The notes under the pieces: model-generated
Told to the model about the DNA's origin: nothing
The model's input: only the letters and a program-made list of their open reading frames with translations
The model's database searches: none
Position numbers and translations under genes: made by a program
Shown: piece after piece, positions 36,312-45,749 of the stretch
Layout: every line of letters starts with the position of its first letter
Numbering within the stretch: the stretch's first letter is position 1
NCBI GenBank assembly: GCA_021521415.1
Contig: JAIQDT010005838.1
Span: forward strand, 1 to 64,000
Source of the DNA: Bidens hawaiensis
Taxonomy: Eukaryota; Streptophyta; Magnoliopsida; Asterales; Asteraceae
Length of the DNA: 64,000 nucleotides
Reading direction: 5' to 3'

Positions 36312-39300
36312 ATACGTATGTGTTACTTTATGACCATAGGCTTACTTTTAGTAAGGTGTATTTTGGAATGATGTATATATATACACGTATGTTTATACAT
36401 GCGTTATTTTATGGCTAATTATTGGCGACATTAATTAGTCGTTATCGACTAAGGATGTTTGCGTATGCCTACTTTGTGTTTGCATGCGGATGGATGGTGA
36501 TCTTGGCCGGGCCAAACTATACTACTAAGGTTCTTAAATCCTGTGGCGGACCCTGAAAAGCCCGTAAGGGGGGAGGCTCGTGTGGCATGATCACCATCGG
36601 ATAGGATGATACGTGTTTGGGTTGTACATGTGCTCGACTCTGATGTTATTACTTGGATATTACGTGTTTGGGTTGTACGTGTGCTCGACCCTGATGTTAA
36701 TACTTAGATGATATCTATAGGGATATAATTATATGGATGTTTATATATATATATAAATATGACTACTTATTGTTGATGATGGCCTAATTGTTGTATCCCG
36801 TTTTAATTTAAAACTCTTGGAATGATTTATTTAAATGTCAATTATTAAAACTTGAACTCAGTCAGCTCAAGCTGACTTTGTGTGTATGTTAGTGTGAGCT
36901 TCAGGTTGAGAGGAGGATGCTTACCGCTTGGACGTGCTCGAGACTACTGAACGGTTGAAGGCATCTCTAGTCGGAAAGTTTCATTGATGAACATTTTTCT
37001 TTTCAATTTTATTTAAATACATTTAGATTTGGCTTTGGGTTTAAAATAACATCTTCCCGGTTTTGGGAAATTTGATATTCCTTATTCCGCTGTTTAGTAA
37101 TCTGAAACGATTTTAATAAAATGAATTGTTTGGCTTTAAATTTCGAGAATTTTTGGATATGATGACCAACTATAGGATTCCCGGGATTCGGGGTCTTACA
37201 AGAGTGCCCAAAACCCAAAACTTAAATGTTTAAAGTAACCAATGAAAAGAAAATAGTTTGCGTTATAATTCTCCGACTAGATATGCCTTCAACCGTCCGA
37301 GTAGTCTTGAGCACGTCCAAGCGATAGTTCCCTACTTCTCAACCTGAAAATCAATCTAACATACACACAAAGTCAGCTAGAGCTTAGTGAGTTTAAGTTT
37401 TCATAAACAATATTCATAATTTACTTCAAAGGGTTAGATCCAAAACAGTAAGGGGAATGATAAGCAAATAAATAAATAAATATCACCAAATAATACATTC
37501 ATGATCGAACACACGTACACGGGCCTCCCCACCACGAGTCAAGACTCGAGTAATATATTTGATCCAGACGCAGTAAGACATAAGCACGTGACACGAGCCT
37601 CTCCACCACGAGTCAAACCCGAGTAATATATTTGACTCGGTCACGACTTACACTTCCAAACACGTGATACGGGCCTATCCACCACGAGTATAACCCGAGT
37701 AATATATTTGACCCGATCACGGTTTAACATACAACGGGCCTCTCCACCACGGGATTTTAAAACCCGAGTAATATATTTGACCCGCCTTAATGATGATCAC
37801 GCCTCACGGGCCTCTCCACCACGGGATTTGAAAACCTGAGTAATATATTTGACCCGGCCATAATTCACCATGCACACACACATCAATAAGCCAACTCACA
37901 TAATTCTTAGTCACAAAGAACTAAATAATATCAACAATCGTAGGCTATAAGTTAATATATAATAGTCAGTCCAAAATATGAACTACAGTAAATGGGTCTA
38001 CTCGTATTCAATTAGTACCAAGCCTAATAACATCCTCGAGTCTAGACCATAAACAATGTATATAACCTTAAGGAATTTATGACCAAAACGAGTCTAAAAT
38101 ATCCTAAGGCATAGAATATAATCCATACCAGATTTCATAAATGCACAAATATTAACAAGACAATACAATGTCCTTCAAATCGTTCTACCGAGTAAAATAG
38201 GGTAAAATTTGTAGTTGAGTGTGTATGCCAGTCCAAAACATAAAAAGAGTTAAAAGGGGCATCATGAACTCACCTGATATGAGGCACACAGTCAACGAAG
38301 AGCTAGAGAATCCCTAAGTATTCGCACAACTCAAACGCATGTTGGATTACACGCAAAGATTACTAACGGAACCGAACCGACTCGTTTATCCTACGAGGCG
38401 TTCTAGCATGGTTTGATTTACCTAAAGCCTCGGCCTTACCAAGTTCAATTATAACAGTCCCCGGAGCCTTGTATTTACCAAAACCTCCCTTAGCTAATCC
38501 CGGTGACAAAGAATTCCCAAAATACCCCCGAGAGTTGCTAGTTGAACGAAAATGCGCGTTGGATGGGTCGGTAACTCGCAAGCACAACGCACCAACTATC
38601 AAATAAACGTGAATGCGCGTTGTACCGACCCTTTTGAGTAACCGACAACCAATTCAGCCCCAATACTTACAAAGAATCATTTTTCCACAGCCCGTATATC
38701 AAACCGAAGTTACACAAACCGAATTGGTTGTTAATTCCTTCAAACCTCATGCTAAAGGCAACAATTTAACAATCTAGGCAACCGAACACTAGTTTTCAAT
38801 CTATCACTAGTTGACCAATCAAACGAAAACCATAGCTCACGATATTAAAGTATGCTACACTAAACATACCTAAGAAGATTATGGAGCAACAACCTCAATC
38901 AAAACAGCCCCGACAGTGTTCAAAAGGACAGTATAACATGCAAATTTTAGCATGCAAAAATGTATTTTATTACATAGGAAAACCATAGAAATAAATTATG
39001 AAATTTTTACCAGAGTTTAATAAATTTCTTAGGATTTTAAAACTATTTTTGTTATATATTTCCAATGTACACAAAAGTCATAAAAATTTCTCCAACACAG
39101 AAAGGTACGTGCAGCTATTTTAGTCCGCAAAAAAAGTGTTTTATTTGTTTAAAAATCATTACCAAACCAAATTAAGAGATTCCAATTGGTTTTTAATCTT
39201 AACTCAAAATGTGAACTTTCAGAAGTAGAATCAACCAATTTGGACTTGTCAAAAAAGAGTTATGATATCGGGAAGACAGACCAGAATCCGTCACCCCGCA

Positions 39301-41604
39301 TCAGCTTTGACACACGATCTTATAAAATCATAAAAATCATTCAAATATCGTCAAAAAATTACATATTATACTGTTCGGGAAACTAGACTCAAAGTAAAAC
39401 ATCATGGAATCAAGAATCGATTAAAAACAATCAATTTTCATCGAGTTAGAGACCAAACAATAAACGAGTATGAATCTGTCAGAAACTGTTTTAATCAAAA
39501 CTCAAACCCAAACATGATTTTGACAACTCTAGGGTTCAATAAAAGGTTTAGGAGAAATCCTTGATGTAATACTAACCTTGAATTGGATGTTTTATACTTA
39601 GAACTTGGCTGGAAAAAGAAAGTGATGGGGGTTTTGGCTGCTATGTTCTGCCGATCGGAAGTCACCAAGGGGTTAGGGTTTTAATTTTTTTTTATATAAT
39701 ATAATAATAATATAACACTTTAGCCACTCCACTTTGCTAATGGTTGAAACTTGGACGAAAGGTTAAGTAGGTTAAGTTTACGAGATCATCCAGGAGGACC
39801 TTTAAGATGCCGGAACGAGTCACGGTTAAAATGCAAGCTTGTTAGGCATAACCCTTCTTACGGAAATTCACGGACGTTACACCTTTGACCCATGGTTTTC
39901 CGGTGACTGGCAGAAATTCGGCTACCAAGTTCCGATGAACCCAAAAAAAACCCCAAAAACTCATTTAAAATCCAATTAATACCTTGTAGCAACTTTAGAC
40001 CATAACAGAAGCTGCTAATCCTCGTTCGTAACTTATTTTAACGGCCTTTAACGCGCGATGAAATCCCGGAAACCGCCGGATCTATGTTGAAATTGCATTA
40101 ACTATCATTTAACGCATATATGGTCCAATTGATAATATAAATAGGATGAAATCATCAACACAACTCGTCCCTAACATCCAATTACATTAACAAACTCTCA
40201 GTAATCTCTAATTACTCCGTCAAGTTAGTTTTTCTGGCAAGCCGTGTTCATCGTCTTTTCTTCACAATACCAAGTAAGTAATACATGATTATGAATCATT
40301 TTTCAGTAATGATCAAAATCCATAACATAGATTGAGCAAACAAGGAATGATTTGTCAAGTTGAATCTAGGGTTTCTTAGTAAAGAAGATGATAAACTAGT
40401 ATGTGTTTTAAGTAAAACTGTTTCTATCTTAACATCAACAATCAGCGTAGTGCAGTTGGTTTGTTTCCTTGGGTTTGAGCCATAAGACCCGGGTCAGCAC
40501 AATTTTGTTGTTTTAATTTTTTATCACTTTCCTTTCACTATATTAATTAAATTAAATATTTATAAATCAATTAGAAATCATTTTTTAAATCAAATAAATT
40601 TTTATGAAATATAAATTATCATTTTCGACTAAAACCCAACTTTCACGTTCGTTAAACCATTACAACTAATTTATTATCTTTCGTTACTTTACTAACTTTT
40701 AAAACTCGTTAAATCGTTAAAAATGAGTTTATTATTCTGTTGCGCTAAATTTAAATTCATTAACTTTAAACATTAATTCGTTAACTTTAATCCGTTAAAT
40801 ATAATTCATTTATATCTTAGCAACTTTAATTCATTATCTTAGGTACAATCAATCAAGATAAAACTCCCATTTAAAAATCCGTTCAAAGTAAAATCGTAAC
40901 TCTCGTATTATTGCGAAAATTTTAAAACTTAAAATAAAATAAATATTGTAAGATATTAAAATACATGTTAAAATAGTCTAATATATCTAAAATCAAAGTT
41001 AATTAAATCCCGGTAGCTAGTCTTGATTTTCGTTGTATTTTCTTTTATAGTTCGTGAAGTTTAATCACTTTGGTTTCGTTATTGTGCTTTTTTGATTTTA
41101 TTGCGTGTTATTCATCCATTTCAAGTTGAGTTTTCATAACCCCTTTTTACATTTACACCTTTTGGGGTGTAGCACGTCCAAACTTGGTTTTCTTGTGTCA
41201 AACTAAAATTCACATGCGTGTCTTGTATGTATTTGTTTTGTATCATATTACTTGTAAACTATGTGATTATGTGCTAGTTGTTTACTGTTTTTGTTGGTGG
41301 AGAATCATACTCATAGTGGGAGGGTCCGACGGGAAGTACCTGCGCCGTCCATTTGTTAATGGCGATATCATACACATACTCATAGTGGGAGGGTCCGACG
41401 GGACGAACCTACGCCGTCCATTTTTAAACGACGGTATCATTATCATTATTCTATACTCCAAGTAGCTCGACGAACGGGGGTTCACCGGTAGATTTGACTT
41501 ATGTCAAGCGAATAGGAATATCATGTATTTACTTTTTTTTTGCTTTATGATTGAGACGATACATCTTGACTTGTGAATTTTTACACTTTTCATATTATAT
41601 ATAT

Positions 41605-42575
41605 GGAAAACTCCATAGAATAGTACCCCAAGTTTCACAATTGTTCCAATTAAGTCACTCATTCTTTTTAATGTCCCAATTAGGTCGCTAACTTTCAAAA
41701 GACCTTTTAATTACATCATTTTCACCTATTTAATAGGTTATCATGTCAACATGGCAATTTTTTTCTTTTTCTTTTATTTAATTGCTGATGAATTGGAATT
41801 TATACATTACTATTACATTAATAAATAATAATCAAGGAAATTAGATCAATCTCCATTATGCACTATATGTTTATGTGGGAGAGAAAAAAGATTCTGCAAC
41901 AATGGCTTCTCTTCAAACCCTTTATTGCTTCCAGATTTTTAGTCACCCTTATTCTAATCATAACTCATCTTTTACACAATCTTTCAAATAGGAATTTCCC
42001 AAATCTTTTCTTTTCCTTAGAATTGGATCAAACTTTTCTGAAAAACCTTGTAATTTTACCTCAAACTAGAACTTTGCAATTAACAAAGAACGAGTGATGT
42101 TGTTGATGATCGTTCCCTACTTGTCGTCTTCGTTACACCTCCTCCTACCTCAAAACTCTTGTTCGAATATAAATCCTCACCCTTGCTTAAACCTCCACCG
42201 TTGGTTAAATCGGGTCCGCATGTTTTTTCTACCTCCGGTTCAGTATAAGAAATCGGCTTTTGCGATTCGAAGTTTGAAGAATTCGAAGTTTGAATTCTTC
42301 TGGAACGGCGTTGCAAGAATTTAAAATGGAATCTTTTTGTTTATAAGTTTTCGATTTGGAAGCTTCAAAAAACCTAGTCGTGTTGCAGCATAAGTTGAAA
42401 ATAACTAAGAAGACGGGGGGTGGGGACATATTAGCAAGATATCCCGTTAAATAGGTGAAAATGATGTAATTAAAAGGTCATTGGAAAGTTAGTGACCTAA
42501 TTGGGGCATTGAAAAGAATGAGTGACTTAATTAGAACACTTGTAAAACTTGATTACTATTCTATGAAATTGTCCC
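41605..42575. mobile_element. Mutator-like element with about 125 bp TIRs, candidate Pack-MULE
   Basis: The ends are GGAAAACTCCATAGAATAGT and, inverted, GGGACAATTTCATAGAATAG. The inverted match continues for about 125 bp through AAGTCACTCATTCTTTT and CATTTTCACCTATTTAA. It is flanked by TTATATATAT at 41595-41604 and 42576-42585, and the empty site is visible in the 5' LTR at about 14632-14645. Long TIRs with a 9-10 bp duplication indicate Mutator superfamily. No transposase is present. The interior holds a short frame from ATG 41902 (MASLQTLYCFQIF, stop after 29 codons). It also has a Pro/Ser-rich stretch to about 42320 that looks like former coding DNA. Confidence 0.88.
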
Positions 42576-42860
42576 TTATATATATACAAAACTTTATGAA
42601 TTCTCACCAACATTATTGTTGACAAAATATATTATTTTAAACGTGCTGCAGGTTGAAGTTTAAGGATTTAAGACTAGAGTAATTGGACCATTAGCTTACT
42701 AGAAATTCAAAGTTTATTGTATTATTATTTGATTGTGTATTTGTGATGGATTGAAATGAAGTAAATATAATTATTGTCGCTTTAATAGCTTTACGAGCTT
42801 ATGAGTGATCTGTACGTCACACCCAGGCGTATTCTGCTTTAGCCGGGGTGTTACACCTGT

Positions 42861-43241
42861 ATCATGGAAGACCAAAAAGCAGTCTCTCGTTCATCAGCTG
42901 AAGCCGAGTATCAGGCTATGCGTAGCACGGTTAGGGAAATATTGTGGGTGAGGTGGTTATTAAATGATTTTCATGTTTATTGCAATAGTGCAACCCCGTT
43001 ATATTGTGATAATCTTGCCGCCAAACATATTGCTAATAACCCGGTTTTTCATGAACGCACAAAACATGTTAAGATGGATTGTTGTTTTGTTAGAGAACGA
43101 GTTGAATCAAACGATATCTTGCCGGTTCATATTGGTATGAAACAACAAATAGCATATCTTTTCACTAAGCCGTTGGGGGCACAACAGTTACAGAATTTTC
43201 TTGGCATGTTGGGTGCTCGTGATCTTCACGCTCCAACTTAA
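42861..43241 (+). pseudogene. Copia A RNase H, 3' part
   Basis: After the CCTGT duplication the RNase H resumes with SWKTKKQ in one frame, and with MEDQKAVSRSSAEAEYQAM in the frame open at 42864-43241. The latter is the diagnostic copia RNase H motif. It continues LYCDNLAAKHIANNPVFHER and KHVKMDCCFVRERV and ends with LFTKPLGAQQ and a stop at 43241, directly before the polypurine tract. Confidence 0.93.
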
Positions 43242-43251
43242 GGGGGAGTAT
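43240..43251 (+). other. Copia A polypurine tract
   Basis: AAGGGGGAGTAT lies directly before the 3' LTR. Confidence 0.85.
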
Positions 43252-43445
43252 TGGAATCAAATTTGAATCCAACATTATTCCATAATTATTTGTTTAAGTT
43301 ATGCTTATCCTTTATTATTATTAATATCTCGAGATCCTAGTTGCCTTTTGTATTCGAGGCATATTAAGAAACTGGTGTATATATAACCTGTTTTGGTTCT
43401 CATAATAAAAATAATAGAAAATTAAATCTTCTATGAAATTCTTCA
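43252..43445 (+). mobile_element. Copia A 3' LTR (194 bp)
   Basis: It starts TGGAATCAAATTTG and ends GAAATTCTTCA. Its last 45 bp match the sequence before both PBS copies at 8954 and 9211. Confidence 0.85.
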
Positions 43446-44321
43446 TCAATTATGTGTGGGAATTGCAAAAAAAAAAAAGATTAAAACATGAAAATGTATA
43501 TTTTAAGCATGTATAAGAACATGCTAGAGTACCTAAGTCCACATATATATTTCAAAAAACAAAAATAGTTACACGGAACCATACAAATACAAAGTTGCTA
43601 AATAGAGTTTAAAAATACAAATACAAAGTTGCTAAATAGAGTTTAAAAATTAAAAAGTATTAAAAGTTTAGTCCTGATCTTCATTCATTATCTTATTTAT
43701 TTTTATCTTAAAAGTTTAGTCTATTCCTCATCATCTTGATAATCTTTTATCATTATCAATCAGTTCAGTTTGGTTTTTTTCAGATTTTTGAAAACGGATA
43801 ACCGAATCGAAACCAAAATTTCGGTTTTTCAGAAAAACAAAAAACTTAACCGCCGGTTAATGCTTCGGTTCGGTTTTTCGATGCGGTTTTTTTGGTTAAT
43901 TCGGTTTCGATTCGGTTAATTCGGTTTTCTGCTCACCACTAGTTCTCCCGCCGTCACACACTTTAAATAACCAAAAAACTTAGGTTTTTCCTTCCATCAT
44001 CGTCTGATTCTAGTTCTTCGTCGGAGAGACCAATTGGTTGAGATGGCATTATTGAAAAATGGGATGTCCATAGCATAGCATGGCAGGAATTCAAAAATGC
44101 CGGTCAAAGTAAAGGGGCTTTATTGGGTTGTACCTCATATATTTTGCCCTGTAATTTAGCTAAAGAACACCCTTTCATAAATTTATCCTTCATTTTTTAA
44201 AAATCTTTCATATTATATATCCTATTCATATCCATAAATTTCTTTTTTTTATTATTATTTTTTTCTCTTTTGTCTTGTTATATAGTATATGGTGATTGGG
44301 AGATAATGTATATATTACATA
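43446..44321. other. Unassigned AT-rich sequence with CGGTT-rich block
   Basis: No gene is visible. A stretch at about 43790-43930 is rich in CGGTT and AACCG words (ATTCGGTTTCGATTCGG), a pattern often seen in plant non-autonomous DNA elements. I found no terminal repeats to define one. Confidence 0.5.
43583..43650 (+). repeat. Perfect 34 bp tandem duplication
   Basis: A 34 bp unit starting ACAAATACAAAGTTGC occurs twice head to tail without mismatch. Confidence 0.95.
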
Positions 44322-44645
44322 TTTTTTTTTGAACGGCCAACAAACATAGAATGTCTAGGTACTCCATACGGAGTAACCCCAAGGGCAAAACGCCATCGCC
44401 GGCTGCCAGCCGTACGGAGCCCTTAAGCGCCTTCAAGTTATCTCTTGTTTCAGGGAAAACCCACCACCCAAAGGCCCGCTGATGGTAAAACCCGGATACC
44501 CTCATGATCGAACTGGAGATCACAAAGATCCTAGTCTTCCTTCATTGAGCCACCCATGTCCCCCCCCCCCAAAGTGTTGTAGGTGGGAATTGAACTTGGG
44601 TCTCCAATGAGAAACCCAAGCTCTCTATCACTGCACCACATTGGA
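44322..44645 (-). mobile_element. Dimeric tRNA-derived SINE
   Basis: Read on minus there are two Pol III promoter-like modules in a row. The first has TGTGGTGCAGTGATAGAGAG (A box) and AGTTCAATTCCCACC (B box). The second, after a run of Gs, has GGTGGCTCAATGAAGG (A box) and CCAGTTCGATCATGAG (B box). It then continues to TTGTTGGCCGTTC and a poly(A) of nine (44322-44330 as T on plus). The dimer layout and A tail fit a SINE. A flanking duplication could not be defined. Confidence 0.75.
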
Positions 44646-45510
44646 AAGGACGACTCGCCCAACCCAGCCGTAAGGAGCCTATATTTAGGTTTTTACTTTA
44701 GTTTCTATAACATTTGTCAATTTTCGGACCTGAAAACTCGGCCCATTTAAAACTTTTATTATTACCCGGACTAATCTTATTTAATAAAATCAATAATTTA
44801 TTATTGCTTTCGGTCATTGATTATTTATTTTCACTTCCTGACACTCGGTGTCGATATCGTTTATCTTATAAAAGCATATAACTATCAACAATGTACAATA
44901 ATCACCCCTTAACAATGTTTTGCCTTAACTTGCTTAACAATACAAAGACCAAGGACCATTTAGCAATTATTATACAAAAATTAACTTCCCTCCAACTCCT
45001 CATTCACCACCGTCGGCATACCCCCCCCCCCCACAACTTGCTTATTCCTCAATCTTCGTCCTAATCACGAAATTGATCTTGCTAAATCAATTGTAAACCA
45101 AAATACACGTCCATCGACTTTTTAAGCATGGTAAATGACAACGATTTGACAACTAATTCATGTAAATCACTATATATACTTGATTAAACCTTAATTAAAT
45201 CCTACCACATAATCCCCTCACCATCCTGACACAAAACCCTAAGTCAATTTCAGCATATAAAGCCATAAAGACCCATTTGAATTCGTTCTTGAAGCCGCAA
45301 GACCTATTACATCGTTCACCCTCAATTCACGACAATTAACGGTAATTACTTTACGCATTTAAGTTGTTTTTGATCAACTCACAAGAACCCCTAATCAATT
45401 TTAACAAACATAAATCAAGTAAGCCAATTAAAGATCTAGGGTTTATGTAAGGTTAAGGGTGAACTGCACAAACTATACATATATATTTGCTTCCATGTGT
45501 TAACCAAGTT

Positions 45511-45593
45511 TAGACGCTGGCTCAGTTGGTTAGCGTCTATTCCTTTAAACCGGTGAACCGGCCTAGGGCGTGGGTTCGAGTCCCCAGGCCCCA
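45511..45593 (+). repeat. tRNA-like sequence (A and B boxes, T-run)
   Basis: TGGCTCAGTTGG fits a tRNA A box and GGGTTCGAGTCCCC a B box, about 45 bp apart, followed by TTTTTTT. The 3' side ends AGGCCCCA, but the 5' side cannot pair with it to make an acceptor stem. It is therefore a tRNA-derived relic or SINE head rather than a tRNA gene. Confidence 0.6.
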
Positions 45594-45749
45594 TTTTTTT
45601 AGTTTTATTATTTTTAAGATTCATTTTTAATCAATATTGTTATTGTTACATATATACAACACTAGATATACACTTTTGTGATAAAACCCAACCCCGATTT
45701 ATTGCTTTCTTGTTTTTGTTACCTCAATATATATACACACATCTATATA

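Larger units (their letters stand above)
22906..37200 (+). mobile_element. Element 3: solo LTR, plus strand, split by element 4
   Basis: It starts TGTAATGCCCG and ends GGGGTCTTACA, with AGAGT on both sides (22901-22905 and 37201-37205). After removing element 4 it is about 3.1 kb. Its order of blocks matches the reverse complement of the element 2 LTR, so it is the same or a sister family in the opposite orientation. No interior, PBS or second LTR is present, so it is a solo LTR left by LTR-LTR recombination. Confidence 0.88.
19320..39881 (-). mobile_element. Element 2: LTR element with very small interior, minus strand
   Basis: The ends on plus are TGTAAGACCC and GGACGTTACA, flanked by CCTTT (19315-19319 and 39882-39886). 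The LTRs are 19320-22100 and 22753-39881 (the latter interrupted by element 3), and the interior is only 652 bp. Read on minus, the PBS abuts the LTR at 22753 and the purine tract abuts the LTR ending at 22100, which fixes the orientation. There is no gag or pol. Confidence 0.92.
22753..39881 (-). mobile_element. Element 2 5' LTR (minus), split by element 3
   Basis: The outer part is 22753-22905 and the remainder is 37206-39881, interrupted by element 3 with its AGAGT duplication. The two parts add up to about 2.83 kb, matching the partner LTR. Confidence 0.9.
12424..42855 (+). mobile_element. Element 1: noncoding large LTR retrotransposon inserted in copia A
   Basis: The ends are TGTAACATCC and GGGGTGTTACA (perfect 7 bp TGTAACA/TGTTACA), flanked by the 5 bp duplication CCTGT at 12419-12423 and 42856-42860. 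The 5' LTR is 12424-14912, the interior 14913-18890 and the 3' LTR 18891-42855. The 3' LTR is interrupted by element 2 and by a Mutator-like element. The interior has no pol. Its end reads TTTCGGGACAAAATTT, the wording found at the pol end of Tekay-type chromoviruses. I infer a non-autonomous derivative of that lineage. Confidence 0.92.
18891..42855 (+). mobile_element. Element 1 3' LTR, split by element 2 and by a Mutator-like element
   Basis: The first part, 18891-19319, matches 12424-12930. The LTR resumes at 39887 with the reading after the C run and ends at 42855. Removing element 2 (19320-39881, with one CCTTT copy) and the Mutator-like element (41605-42575, with one 10 bp copy) leaves about 2.4 kb, close to the 5' LTR length. 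Confidence 0.9.
8908..43445 (+). mobile_element. Copia element A, decayed, split by a 30 kb nested insertion
   Basis: The element runs from a truncated 5' LTR end and a duplicated PBS, through gag, protease, integrase and RT-RNase H, to a 194 bp 3' LTR at 43252-43445. It is interrupted between 12424 and 42855 by element 1. The RNase H reading resumes at 42861 after the duplicated CCTGT. The short LTR and the WII-x-SG-x-TEH protease wording suggest an Ale/Retrofit-like copia lineage, which is an inference. Confidence 0.9.

Noticed and set aside
43790..43930. CGGTT-rich block considered as a hAT-type MITE
   Set aside because: No terminal inverted repeats or 8 bp duplication could be found.
45436..45624. 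Minus-strand frame reading GPGDSNPRP
   Set aside because: It is the antisense translation of the tRNA-like sequence at 45511-45593.
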